Shown here: positions 52,915 through 62,212 of the stretch, piece by piece
Layout: each line of letters opens with the position of its first letter
How positions within the stretch are numbered: the first letter of the stretch is position 1
NCBI RefSeq assembly: GCF_019357415.1
Contig: NZ_CP048410.1
Coordinates: 1,426,001 to 1,490,000 of the forward strand
Reading direction: 5' to 3'
Length of the DNA: 64,000 nucleotides
From: Gramella sp. MT6
GTDB taxonomy: Bacteria > Bacteroidota > Bacteroidia > Flavobacteriales > Flavobacteriaceae
The notes under the pieces: model-generated
What the model saw: the letters and a program-made list of their open reading frames with translations, nothing else
Told to the model about the DNA's origin: nothing
Databases searched by the model: none
Translations under genes and position numbers: made by a program

Positions 52915-55284
52915 ATGACCTATTCTAATAATTCATATAGACCACCGGTTAATAAATTTAACCTTAGAAAGGAGCTTCAGAAATATCTGAAATACTGGTA
53001 TTGGTTCGTGTTAGGGATTGGTGCCGCAATGGTAGGCGGTATTTTTTATTTGCGCTATACCACCCCAATTTATAGTGCTTCTGCAAGTATTATCATTAAT
53101 CAGGAAACGAGTAATAATGGCGGGTCTGAAATGCCAGATTTGGGATTAACTGGATTAAAAACAAATAACCTGGAGAAGGAAATAGCCATTTTAAAATCCA
53201 GAAGGCTAATGCATGAGGTAGTGAAAGCCTTAGGTATTAATATCACTTATTTTGTGGAAGGCCAGGTAAGGGATGTTGAATTGTATAGAGAAAATCCTTT
53301 TTCATTGAAGATTTTAAAAATAAAGAAAAAGGATGAAGTTGAGGATTGGGGTGGTAGTTATAAAATCTCTTTAAACGAAAAAGATCGTCTCAAAATCACT
53401 AATCTCAAAACTTTGGAAGTAATTAATTCAACACCTGGTTCTCCTGTAAATCTAGGTTTTGCCAATGTGGTTTTTGTGCCAAAGACCGGTATTGAAACCT
53501 TTTCTGATATCACCATGAATTTTGCAGAAGTAGAAGAAGTAGCTTCAAAATATCGTGGTGACCTTAAGCTTATTCAGGAAAAGGAAAATTCAAATGTAAT
53601 TCAATTGGTATTGGAGGATCCTGTAATGGAAAAAGCAAAGGATATTCTGGATCAGGTGATCTTTGAATTTAATAAAGATGCCATAGAGGATAAGAATCTT
53701 ATCGCAGGGAATACGGCCAATTTTATAAATGATCGCCTGGATATAATTAATGGGGAATTGGAATTCGTCGAATCAGGAAAAGAGGAATTTAAAGAGAGTA
53801 ATCGCTTAACAGATATCCAGACAGAATCTCAATTGTTTGTAGAAACTGCCAGCGAGTACAATCAAAAAAGACAGGAGATAGGTACCCAGATAGAATTGGC
53901 CAATGCTATGTTAGATTACCTATCAACAAGCTCAAATTCTGAACTACTTCCTGCAAATCTGGGAATACAGGAAAATGCTATAAATCAAAAAATAGCGGAA
54001 TATAATGACCTGATTCTGGAGCGTAATAGGATTATGAAAAGTTCAACTGAGTTGAATCCTATGGTAATCCGAATAAATAATAATATCGATCAGATCAAAG
54101 CTAATATTTTTCAAAGTCTGCAAAGGTTAAGTAAAAATCTCCAGATCTCTCAAAACGAAGTTTCCAGGCAGATGAGAAGTATTGGTTCAAAAATATTGGC
54201 AGTACCTTCTCAGGAGAGGGAGTATAGAGGTATTGAAAGACAGCAAAGTATAAAGGAGGCATTATATTTATACCTGCTTCAGAAAAGAGAAGAGAATTCA
54301 CTTGCTCTGGCTGTTACTGCTCCAAAGGCCAAAATTGTAGATAGCGCATATAGTTCAGGCTATATTGTTTCTCCAAAATCAAAAAGTGTATTATTGGGAA
54401 CAGTCGTTCTAGGGTTTTTCATACCGTTTTCAATTATATATATTAAAAACCTGGTTGATAACAAGATCCGGAAACGTGGAGATCTTGAAGAACTAACAAG
54501 GGAGATTTCAATTGTGGGAGAATTACCCAGAGTAAAGGATAAAAAGGAATTGATAATCACAGAGCATGACAGGTCTATGCTTGCTGAGGCTTTCAGGTTT
54601 CTTATTACCAATCTTCAATTCTTATTGTTGAAGTCTAGAAGTGTTCATAAAGGCGGAAAAGTATTGATAACTTCAACAATTAAGGGAGAAGGTAAAACTT
54701 TTACAGCTTTAAATTTGTCTATTACTCTGGCAAACACAGAAAAGAAAGTTCTATTAGTTGGAGCAGATCTCCGCAATCCAAAACTTCATCAATATCTCGA
54801 AAGGTCTGAAAAGAACATAGGATTAAGTGATTACCTTGCTAATGATGATCTCAGCCTTGAAGGCTTAATAGGAAAATCAAAATTTCATAACAACCTAAGT
54901 ATCCTGCCTTCGGGTAGCATTCCACCAAACCCCTCTGAATTACTAAGGCAGCCAAAGCTAGAAAGCATGTTCAAGAAATTGGAAGAGAATTATGATTATA
55001 TAATAATAGATTCCGCGCCGTCCATGTTGGTAACAGATACATTCCTTATTAATAAATATGCAGACCTAATTTTGTACGTAATAAAGGCTGGACATACAGA
55101 TAAAGATTTGATCGCATACCCTGTTGAAGCCAAAAGAAGTGGTTCAATGCCAAAAATTAATTTTATTTTGAATAATGTTCAACAAGTGGATCTTGGCTTT
55201 GGAAATAAATACGGTTATGGTTATGGAGTACAGAAAAAGCCCGTTTTTAATTGGAAAACTTTCTTCTCTTTATATATCTTATGA
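52915..55284 (+). CDS. wzc: Wzc-like chain-length regulator and tyrosine kinase
   Basis: A 789-residue polysaccharide co-polymerase fused to a BY-kinase. First membrane helix at about 26-47, then a long periplasmic Wzz/GNVR-type coiled-coil region, a second helix at about 491-510, then the kinase. Walker A is STIKGEGKTF (Lys594), Walker A' is VLLVGADLRNP (Asp618), and IIIDSAP is Walker B. The C-terminus has a small Tyr-Gly cluster (NKYGYGYGVQ) that may be the phosphorylation site. It controls chain length and export with Wza. No cognate phosphatase (Wzb) gene is in the window. A terminator follows. Confidence 0.92.
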   Translation: MTYSNNSYRPPVNKFNLRKELQKYLKYWYWFVLGIGAAMVGGIFYLRYTTPIYSASASIIINQETSNNGGSEMPDLGLTGLKTNNLEKEIAILKSRRLMHEVVKALGINITYFVEGQVRDVELYRENPFSLKILKIKKKDEVEDWGGSYKISLNEKDRLKITNLKTLEVINSTPGSPVNLGFANVVFVPKTGIETFSDITMNFAEVEEVASKYRGDLKLIQEKENSNVIQLVLEDPVMEKAKDILDQVIFEFNKDAIEDKNLIAGNTANFINDRLDIINGELEFVESGKEEFKESNRLTDIQTESQLFVETASEYNQKRQEIGTQIELANAMLDYLSTSSNSELLPANLGIQENAINQKIAEYNDLILERNRIMKSSTELNPMVIRINNNIDQIKANIFQSLQRLSKNLQISQNEVSRQMRSIGSKILAVPSQEREYRGIERQQSIKEALYLYLLQKREENSLALAVTAPKAKIVDSAYSSGYIVSPKSKSVLLGTVVLGFFIPFSIIYIKNLVDNKIRKRGDLEELTREISIVGELPRVKDKKELIITEHDRSMLAEAFRFLITNLQFLLLKSRSVHKGGKVLITSTIKGEGKTFTALNLSITLANTEKKVLLVGADLRNPKLHQYLERSEKNIGLSDYLANDDLSLEGLIGKSKFHNNLSILPSGSIPPNPSELLRQPKLESMFKKLEENYDYIIIDSAPSMLVTDTFLINKYADLILYVIKAGHTDKDLIAYPVEAKRSGSMPKINFILNNVQQVDLGFGNKYGYGYGVQKKPVFNWKTFFSLYIL

Positions 55285-55322
55285 GTAGTTAGACCCTATA
55301 TTTCCATATATTGACGAGCAAG

Positions 55323-55354
55323 AAAAGCATCCTTTCAGGATGCTTTTTTTTTTT
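55323..55354 (+). terminator. Rho-independent terminator ending the polysaccharide locus
   Basis: A perfect stem, AGCATCCT / AGGATGCT with a TTC loop, is extended by flanking A/T pairs and followed by a run of about eleven T. It lies about 40 bp after the wzc stop codon and separates the polysaccharide locus from the SusCD locus. Confidence 0.92.
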
Positions 55355-55502
55355 GATATAATTCCTATTAAAAGGGAGCTACCTGATTTAGTGCAGGTTA
55401 AATTTTCAATTTTTTTTCGTTCTTTAAGAATTTTTTATACTTTTAACTAAGTTTTTATTCAAAGCCTAATTTGAAAAACAATCTAAAAATATCGCAATTT
55501 TA

Positions 55503-55553
55503 CTGCAAGCCACTTACCTTGATGGGGCTTCAGCCGATATTTGATTGCTAGAC
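55503..55553 (+). repeat. Hairpin repeat copy A in the susC leader
   Basis: A 51-nt element opening CTGCAAGCC and ending GATTGCTAGAC. AAGCC pairs with GGCTT to form a stem around a loop that includes CTTAC; conserved CTTCAGCC and GATTGCTAGA follow. It aligns without gaps to copy B with 38 of 51 positions identical. Confidence 0.8.
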
Positions 55554-55675
55554 TATCCCTTTTTTCTTTTCCGAATCTTTTACCGTGAATGACCTTTTCA
55601 CGTGTATTTCAATAATTATCTATTCTTTAATTGCATAACTATGTTTTCAATACGGTTATATAATTTAAATATTTC

Positions 55676-55726
55676 CTGCAAGTCCCTTACGCTACAAGGA
55701 CTTCAGCCCATCTTCGATTGCTAGAG
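55676..55726 (+). repeat. Hairpin repeat copy B in the susC leader
   Basis: A 51-nt element opening CTGCAAGTCC. AAGTCC pairs with GGACTT. Compared with copy A, the stem pair C-G has become T-A and one extra pair is gained, so base pairing is preserved despite sequence change. It starts 173 bp after copy A and about 150 bp before the susC start codon. Confidence 0.8.
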
Positions 55727-55829
55727 AGCATCTTTTAATGATTTTCTATCAGCAGTATACCATGGAATTTAATTTCCCTGGATACCTGAGAGTATTGACT
55801 ATTTCAAGTATTAATCAATAATTATTAAA

Positions 55830-58829
55830 ATGAATTTCTCTAAACAACTATTAGTATATCTAATCATGTTTATGTGCGGCGCGTCCGGATTCGCACAAAG
55901 AACAATTACCGGTACAGTGACCGCTGAAGATACCGGGGACCCTTTACTAGGTGCCAATATCCTGGTTCCTGATTCAAGCATCGGGGTTGTTTCCGATTTT
56001 GACGGTAATTTCTCCATCGAAGTACCTGAGGGAACTCAGGCGCTGGAAGTTTCTTTTGTGGGTTACCAATCTAAAATGGTCCCATTAACCGATTCAAACT
56101 CCTATAATATAAGTCTCGCTGCAGACCAATCTCTGGATGAAATCGTAATCGTAGGTTATGGTACCCAGGAGCAAAAGGATATTAGTAGTAGTATCCAGAC
56201 CATAAATACTGAAGAGATCGGGAAGAACCCGGCCGCGAGTTTTGAATCTGCTTTGCAAGGGCAGACGCCAGGGGTGAATATTTCTACTTCTTCGGCTACA
56301 CCTGGAGCAGCGATAAATGTAAATATCAGGGGTGTTTCTTCTATTTCGGCAAGTAGCCAGCCTTTATTTATTGTAGACGGCGTGCCTCTGGTTTCAAGGA
56401 ACAATTCAGCATTGAATAGCAATATTCAGCCAACGAATCCACTGGCAGATATTAACCCGAACGATATTAAATCTATCACAATCCTAAAAGATGCTGCAGC
56501 GGCCTCAATCTATGGTTCGCGTGGTGCAAATGGGGTAGTGCTTATTACCACCAAAAGAGGAAAGACCGGTAAAACCCTGGTAAACGTGGGTTACTATACC
56601 GGCTTCTCTGAAATTACCAATACTCCAGATCTTGTTGGTCCTAATCGATTTAAAGAATTCTTCAATACCGCTGCCGAATTTGACGGTTTGGGAGAGGATT
56701 ATTTCGACTGGATCGATACTTCTAATGGAGTTAGCACCAATATTTATGATGAGATCTTCAGAACAGGGATCACTCAGAACCTGGATATAAGTGCCCGAGG
56801 GGGTTCAGAAAAAACAAGATTCTATTTAAGTGGGAATTACTTCAAGCAGGAAGGTATCCAAATAGGTCAGGAATTCGACAGGTTGAGTACCCGTTTGAAT
56901 CTTGATCATAGTATCAATGATAAAGTAAAGATAGGAACCACGATTTTTGTGAACCGCAGTAACCATGATCGTACGATTAACGAAAATGACGAATACGGGG
57001 TGATCATCAACGCGCAGGGCTGGGATCCAACAGCGCCAATTAGAGATGAAAACGGCGAGTTTACCAACCCTTTTAGTTACAACACCTGGTGGCCATTGGA
57101 AAACCCGGTATTGATCGCTGAAAAATATATCAATGATTCTCAAAGTACGCGTTTCCAGGCTTCCGCCTTTGTTGAATGGGATATCATTCCAGACCTGACT
57201 TTCAGATCTGCATTCTCTTCTGAATATTCAAATTTCGTAGAAGAGTCTTTTGTTCCGGCAGGAACTAATAAATCAGACGATGGGGAGGCAATTTTCGCCA
57301 CTTACGAAGAAACTACCTGGCAGCTGGAGAATACACTGAATTACAACAAGACTTTTGGGGATAAACATGACCTTGACCTCCTTGCAGGTTGGACATTGCA
57401 GGAAACCAAGGCTCAATTTTCAGACCAGGCGGGAGTAGGATTTGCTACCAATAACACCACTAGTATTTCTGCTGCCAGCACGATCATAAACAGTACTACT
57501 GGTAAAAATCAATTTGGTTTGCAGTCATTTTTTGGACGTGCTAACTATTCTTTCGATAACAGATATGTATTTGCTTTCACTTTAAGAGCCGATGGTTCTT
57601 CTCGTTTTGGTGAAGACAATCAGTACGGGTATTTCCCTTCCGGGTCTGTTGCCTGGAGATTGAATGAAGAAGACTTTTTCGATGTTGAATCTGTTTCTAA
57701 CCTTAAATTAAGAGGTAGCTATGGTATAACCGGAAACCAGGAAATTTCTTCCAATTGGGTAGGAACTTATTCTCTGAATGCCAATTATAACGGTAGACCT
57801 GGAATTGCCCCGAACAGACTTGAAAACTCCGATCTTGGCTGGGAAAAGACCAAGCAGCTTAACATTGGTTTAGATCTTGGTTTATTTGACCAGAGAATTA
57901 ATGTGACTGCAGATTATTTTAAAAAGCAAACCGAAGATCTTCTGCTTAGCGCTGGTGTTTCTGGGTTAACAGGTTTCAGTTCTGTTTTTCAGAATATCGG
58001 GGAGATCGAGAACAGTGGTTTCGAATTCAGTCTGAATGCAGATGTCATCCAGGGCGATGGCTTTAACTGGACTACTGGCGTGAACTTTTCATTCCTGGAT
58101 AATGAGATTATTAAGCTGCAAAACGATGGCGAGATCATAGGTAGAAACCACATCCTGAAAGAAGGGGAGGCAGTAAGCACGCTTTATTTGATAAAATATG
58201 AAGGGGTAGTTCCTCAAACCGGGGATGCCATGTTCGAAGACGTAAATAATGATGGAGTAATAGATTTCGATGATCGCCAGATCGTAGGCAGTGCTTTGCC
58301 AGATTATTTTGGTGGATGGCAGAACAACTTCTCTTATAAAGGATTCAGCTTAACTGCCAACATTCAATTTTCCGGCGGAAATAATATCTTTAACCAGAGT
58401 AGACACGCTTACGAAAACTTTGGATTCACTCGAAGCGGCATTCCTTACGGAAATATCAGTGAGAGAGTGTATGATAATTACTGGAGAGAACCGGGACAGC
58501 AAACAGATGTGCCGAGGCCTTCTACCGAAGCCGGCCAATTACAAAGATTTAGTACACAGTTCCTGGAAGATGGTGATTTTATAAGGCTTAAAACGCTTAG
58601 ACTGGATTATAACCTTCCTTCAGATCTTGTAGATTCTATAGGTCTGTCAGGCTTGAATCTTTATGTACAGGGGCAGAACCTTGTTACTATCACAGATTAT
58701 CTAGGATTCGATCCAGAGGTTTCCACAAATACCTCAAATCAAACCGACCTAAACATCCTTCAGGGGGAAGATTTCGGAACCCTAGGGCAGGCGCGTACGA
58801 TCACAATAGGATTAAATGCTTCATTTTAA
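55830..58829 (+). CDS. susC: SusC/RagA-family TonB-dependent outer-membrane transporter
   Basis: A 999-residue TonB-linked receptor with a signal peptide ending GFA-Q (about 1-22). An N-terminal carboxypeptidase-regulatory-like domain follows (about 25-100; VTAEDTGDPLLGANILV). The TonB box region is LDEIVIVGYGTQ, and the plug domain includes VNIRGVSSI and ILKDAAAASIYGSRGANGV, a SusC hallmark. The rest is the beta-barrel ending in Phe. It forms a complex with the SusD-like lipoprotein encoded 9 bp downstream and imports large nutrients. Here the linked enzymes are peptidases rather than glycoside hydrolases, so a peptide ligand is more likely than a glycan. The symbol is a family label. Confidence 0.93.
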   Translation: MNFSKQLLVYLIMFMCGASGFAQRTITGTVTAEDTGDPLLGANILVPDSSIGVVSDFDGNFSIEVPEGTQALEVSFVGYQSKMVPLTDSNSYNISLAADQSLDEIVIVGYGTQEQKDISSSIQTINTEEIGKNPAASFESALQGQTPGVNISTSSATPGAAINVNIRGVSSISASSQPLFIVDGVPLVSRNNSALNSNIQPTNPLADINPNDIKSITILKDAAAASIYGSRGANGVVLITTKRGKTGKTLVNVGYYTGFSEITNTPDLVGPNRFKEFFNTAAEFDGLGEDYFDWIDTSNGVSTNIYDEIFRTGITQNLDISARGGSEKTRFYLSGNYFKQEGIQIGQEFDRLSTRLNLDHSINDKVKIGTTIFVNRSNHDRTINENDEYGVIINAQGWDPTAPIRDENGEFTNPFSYNTWWPLENPVLIAEKYINDSQSTRFQASAFVEWDIIPDLTFRSAFSSEYSNFVEESFVPAGTNKSDDGEAIFATYEETTWQLENTLNYNKTFGDKHDLDLLAGWTLQETKAQFSDQAGVGFATNNTTSISAASTIINSTTGKNQFGLQSFFGRANYSFDNRYVFAFTLRADGSSRFGEDNQYGYFPSGSVAWRLNEEDFFDVESVSNLKLRGSYGITGNQEISSNWVGTYSLNANYNGRPGIAPNRLENSDLGWEKTKQLNIGLDLGLFDQRINVTADYFKKQTEDLLLSAGVSGLTGFSSVFQNIGEIENSGFEFSLNADVIQGDGFNWTTGVNFSFLDNEIIKLQNDGEIIGRNHILKEGEAVSTLYLIKYEGVVPQTGDAMFEDVNNDGVIDFDDRQIVGSALPDYFGGWQNNFSYKGFSLTANIQFSGGNNIFNQSRHAYENFGFTRSGIPYGNISERVYDNYWREPGQQTDVPRPSTEAGQLQRFSTQFLEDGDFIRLKTLRLDYNLPSDLVDSIGLSGLNLYVQGQNLVTITDYLGFDPEVSTNTSNQTDLNILQGEDFGTLGQARTITIGLNASF

Positions 58830-58838
58830 AAAACGATC

Positions 58839-60179
58839 ATGAAAAGAATAAATAAATTTTTAATCATAACATTACTTCTCGGTTCACTAACCGGTTGTAG
58901 CGATATTTTAGAGGTAGAACTGGATGATGAGATTCGTTCTACAGAAGCGATCACAGACGGAATCTCTCTGAGATCTGCCGTTACGGGACTTTATAGTCTT
59001 GCCCAAAGCGGGACTTATTATGGAGGAGAATTTTTAATGGCCCAAGCCTTAACCGGTGGAATTGCAGATGCAACGGGTTTCCGTGAACGTTTTACGCAAC
59101 TGGACAATGCCATTATTCCTGCTTCCAGTATTTATGTGGAAAGCAGCTGGGTAGATGCATACGCCCTGGTAAATTCCAGTAACCTTATCCTGGAGAAAGT
59201 AGACGAATTGCAGTTAGACGATCCTGAGTCTGAAGGTGCGGCTCATTTTTTCAGAGCACTAGGTCTTTTTGATGCACTAAGACAATTTGGTCAATTCACA
59301 GATATGAACTCTGAATTTGGAGTTCCGGTTTTCACTCAGTATGTAGACAATGAAACGGCCAGAACCATTGGCAGATCTAGCGTAGCCGCTTCTTACGATC
59401 AGATCATTTCAGATCTTGAAACTGCGGTTTCCCTGATGGAATATGACAGTGAAAAATTCCTTGTTTCAAAAGGTACTGCGGAAGCGCTACTGGCAAGGGT
59501 TCATCTATACGCGGGGAATTATGAGGAAGCCGAGCAATATGCTAGCCTGGCTATAGAAAACCCTAATTATGACCTGAATGATAACTACAATGATATCTAC
59601 GAAAGTGAAGGTTCTGCTGAAGCTATCTTCGAACTTGAATTCACCGAAACTGATGGGAATACCCTAACCGAATATTTCTCTGTTTCGCCACCTGAAGTTT
59701 CTGCAAGTTATGAAGAATTCTATGCCGAAATGAGTGATGATGACGATCCAAGAGGTGATCTTTATTTTGACGACGGGCGTGTGGTCTTTGTAGATAAATA
59801 TGGGATTAACGACGCCACCGTTGATGGGAATACGATCATTATTAAACTTTCTGAAGTCTATTTGATAAGGGCTGAAGCAAGAGCAAGAATGGGAGAATTT
59901 GAACTTGCCCTGGAAGACCTTAATACGGTTAGAACAAGATCGCTGCCTTCTATGCCGGTTACCCTGGAGGAAGCTTCAGATTTTGAGTCTTTCACAGATA
60001 TATTGTTAGAAGAAAGAGCAAGAGAACTTGCTTTTGAAGGACATCGTTGGTTCGATATTGTAAGGCTGGAAAGAGCAGAAGCTATTCTGGGAATAGAATC
60101 CTTTAGAACAGTATATCCTATCCCGCAGCGTGAAATAGCAATATCCGGAGGTGTCCTGGTGCAGAATCCAGGATATTAG
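58839..60179 (+). CDS. susD: SusD/RagB-family surface nutrient-binding lipoprotein
   Basis: A 446-residue lipoprotein; the lipobox LTGC places the lipidated Cys at 20. The N-terminus has SDILEVELDDEI, typical of SusD proteins, followed by the TPR-like helical scaffold (HFFRALGLFDALRQFGQF; GTAEALLARVHLYAGNYEEA). The C-terminus has ELAFEGHRWFDIVRL and YPIPQREI, both SusD signatures. It caps the SusC barrel and binds the ligand at the cell surface. A 141-bp gap follows before the peptidase gene. The symbol is a family label and the ligand is inferred from neighbours. Confidence 0.92.
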   Translation: MKRINKFLIITLLLGSLTGCSDILEVELDDEIRSTEAITDGISLRSAVTGLYSLAQSGTYYGGEFLMAQALTGGIADATGFRERFTQLDNAIIPASSIYVESSWVDAYALVNSSNLILEKVDELQLDDPESEGAAHFFRALGLFDALRQFGQFTDMNSEFGVPVFTQYVDNETARTIGRSSVAASYDQIISDLETAVSLMEYDSEKFLVSKGTAEALLARVHLYAGNYEEAEQYASLAIENPNYDLNDNYNDIYESEGSAEAIFELEFTETDGNTLTEYFSVSPPEVSASYEEFYAEMSDDDDPRGDLYFDDGRVVFVDKYGINDATVDGNTIIIKLSEVYLIRAEARARMGEFELALEDLNTVRTRSLPSMPVTLEEASDFESFTDILLEERARELAFEGHRWFDIVRLERAEAILGIESFRTVYPIPQREIAISGGVLVQNPGY

Positions 60180-60320
60180 AAAATAAGTGTTTGATTTTGT
60201 GGTCTTAGCTGGGAGTAAGTGTTTGAATTAATGCCATACTTCCAGCCTGGGACTGCATACTTTTAAAACAGACTAGATTTGCAGCTCATATACACTGTAG
60301 ATATATTCAATCGATAATAA

Positions 60321-61268
60321 ATGACAAAAAAATATAAATATTCCCTTTGTATCCATGGGGGGGCGGGGGTTATAGAAAAGGAGAACCTATCTTCAAGCGA
60401 TATTGATCTAATTCTAAAAGATCTTAATGCCAGCCTGGAAGCCGGAGAAAAGATCCTGGCAGCAGGTGGTTCGGCTATAGATGCTGTTTGTGCAGCGGTT
60501 GTTGTTCTGGAGAACAGCAGGCATTTTAACGCCGGGAAGGGTGCGGTTTATTCAAGGAATGGGAAGCATCTGCTTGAGGCTTCCATTATGGATGGATCCA
60601 ATCTAAAAGCCGGGGCTTTGGCAAATTGCAGCAGGGTGAAAAATCCGGTAAATTTCGCTAGAACCCTGATGGAGAGAGACGATATAGTGATGATCTCGGG
60701 TGAGCATGCAGATAAATTTGCAGCCGAAAATGGACACGACCTTGTGGATAATTCCTGGTTCGATACGCCATTTAGAGAGGAACAGTGGAAACAGGCTAAG
60801 GCCATGAATACAGATGAGACTTTCCTGGACCATTCAAACTTCAAGAAAGGTACCGTTGGAGCTGTGGCAATGGATTCTAAGGGAAATCTGGCTGCGGCCA
60901 CTTCTACCGGGGGGATGACCAATAAGATGGAAGGACGAATAGGGGATTCTGCCATTATTGGCAGCGGAACTTATGCTCAGAATAAAACCTGTGCCGTGTC
61001 CTGTACGGGAATTGGAGAATTTTTCATGAGGGCTACCGTAGCTTCTTATGTTTCCAATTTAATGGAGTTTGCCGGAATGTCCCTTGAGGAAGCCGCTGAA
61101 AAGGCTATCCACGAGCATCATGGTAATCTTGGTGGTGATGGTGGCCTGGTTGCTGTAGATTCTGAAGGAAACGCTATTATGTCTTATAATTCCGCCGGAA
61201 TGTACCGCGGATATGTCAACTCAAGTGAACGAAAAATATATGTATGGGATGAAGAGGAAAAAGTTTAA
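60321..61268 (+). CDS. Isoaspartyl peptidase / L-asparaginase (Ntn hydrolase)
   Basis: A 315-residue plant-type asparaginase (IaaA family), made as a precursor that cleaves itself before a Thr. Motifs are CIHGGAGVI at the N-terminus, NAGKGAVYSRNG, and KGTVGAVAMDSKGNLAAATS with the predicted nucleophile Thr178. GGMTNKMEGRIGDSAIIGSG and GIGEFFMR follow. There is no signal peptide, so it is cytoplasmic. Family members hydrolyse beta-aspartyl dipeptides and, more weakly, asparagine. The next gene encodes a cyanophycinase, whose product beta-Asp-Arg is a known substrate type for this family. A plain asparagine role is the alternative. Confidence 0.9.
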   Translation: MTKKYKYSLCIHGGAGVIEKENLSSSDIDLILKDLNASLEAGEKILAAGGSAIDAVCAAVVVLENSRHFNAGKGAVYSRNGKHLLEASIMDGSNLKAGALANCSRVKNPVNFARTLMERDDIVMISGEHADKFAAENGHDLVDNSWFDTPFREEQWKQAKAMNTDETFLDHSNFKKGTVGAVAMDSKGNLAAATSTGGMTNKMEGRIGDSAIIGSGTYAQNKTCAVSCTGIGEFFMRATVASYVSNLMEFAGMSLEEAAEKAIHEHHGNLGGDGGLVAVDSEGNAIMSYNSAGMYRGYVNSSERKIYVWDEEEKV

Positions 61269-61300
61269 TTTTCCTCTTCTTTCTTTTGAAAACAAAGATT

Positions 61301-62194
61301 ATGAAATTAGGTAAAATCGCCGGGCTGTTAATAATGAGCTTGTTCTGGATCTCCTGTAATTCTGGAGATAGTTCAGGAAATGCTTCTGATGAAAAACAGG
61401 AAGTTCCCCAGGTCAAAAATCAGGCAAAAGGGAAATTGTTCATTATCGGAGGAGGAAAGCGCCCCCCGGAACTTGTAAAAGAGCTAATCAAGGTGAGTGA
61501 TCTCGAAAATGATACATATGCAGTGATCCTTCCAATGGCTAGTATAGAACCTGATTCAGCTATTTTTTATGCGGCAAAACAATTTACCGAATTGGGGATT
61601 AAGCCTGAAAAGATAAAAGGATTTAATTTTCAAAAGAACAGGCAGAATGTAGAGCATCTGGAATCGCTGGCTAATGCAGGTCTGATCTATATTTCTGGCG
61701 GTGACCAGAACAGGTTCATGGATATTGTACTTGATTCCCCGGTATCTGATGCCATAAAAAGAGCCTATCAAAATGGCGCTACTATAGCCGGAACCAGTGC
61801 CGGAGCCGCAGTGATGAGTAAAAAGATGATCACTGGTGATGAATTTAAACATCCTGAATATACCGGAGATTTCAGAACCATTGAAGCAGATAATATCGAA
61901 TTAAAAGAAGGTCTGGGTCTTATTGAGAACGCCATCATAGATCAGCATTTTATTCAGCGAATGAGAATGAACCGTTTAATTAGTACGGTTATAGAAAATC
62001 CTGAAGAAATTTCCATAGGGATCGATGAATCTACAGCCATTCTTGTTCAGCAGGATAGTGCCAGAGTTCTTGGTGCATCACAGGTTATTGTGATTAGGAA
62101 CAATAAGAAAAGCAAAATTTCAAAAAAGGGTTTACTCGGAGCTAGAGATCTTCAGCTTAGTATTGTTTTACCGGGAGAAAAATTTGCCCTTTAA
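61301..62194 (+). CDS. cphB: Cyanophycinase-like serine peptidase (family S51), lipoprotein
   Basis: A 297-residue peptidase starting at the ATG 61301; the frame upstream to 61286 needs a TTG. The lipobox WISC places a lipidated Cys at 19, so it is an exported lipoprotein. Cyanophycinase motifs are present: FIIGGGKRPPEL, ISGGDQNRF, the nucleophile Ser166 in GTSAGAAVMS, and IIDQHFIQRMRMNRL with His216. Cyanophycinase cuts the multi-L-arginyl-poly-aspartate polymer to beta-Asp-Arg. The lipid anchor and the SusCD genes suggest it acts at the cell surface or in the periplasm on imported chains. Intracellular CphB enzymes lack such an anchor. A broader S51 substrate is the main alternative. Confidence 0.87.
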   Translation: MKLGKIAGLLIMSLFWISCNSGDSSGNASDEKQEVPQVKNQAKGKLFIIGGGKRPPELVKELIKVSDLENDTYAVILPMASIEPDSAIFYAAKQFTELGIKPEKIKGFNFQKNRQNVEHLESLANAGLIYISGGDQNRFMDIVLDSPVSDAIKRAYQNGATIAGTSAGAAVMSKKMITGDEFKHPEYTGDFRTIEADNIELKEGLGLIENAIIDQHFIQRMRMNRLISTVIENPEEISIGIDESTAILVQQDSARVLGASQVIVIRNNKKSKISKKGLLGARDLQLSIVLPGEKFAL

Positions 62195-62212
62195 TTAAAA
62201 GCGAAATCTATA

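Larger units (their letters stand above)
55355..55829 (+). promoter_or_regulatory. 475-nt gene-free leader upstream of susC
   Basis: Between the wzc terminator and the susC ATG there is no coding frame. It holds two related hairpin repeats (55503-55553 and 55676-55726), each in the + orientation. It also contains AT-rich stretches where a promoter could lie (for example TACTTTTA at 55438 and TATGTTTT at 55640), but none matches the Bacteroidota consensus well. The length suggests cis-regulation of the SusCD operon. Confidence 0.55.

Noticed and set aside
55503..55726. The two leader hairpins as simple intrinsic terminators
   Set aside because: In both copies the T-rich stretch lies more than 20 nt after the stem, and the conserved bases extend beyond the stem.
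55830..60179. A glycan utilisation locus (classical PUL) for the SusC/SusD pair
   Set aside because: No glycoside hydrolase, lyase, sulfatase or sugar transporter is linked; the neighbours are peptidases and an amino-acid/dipeptide-type transporter.
61286..61300. TTG start for the cyanophycinase
   Set aside because: The ATG at 61301 gives a normal lipoprotein signal peptide; the extra five residues add nothing.
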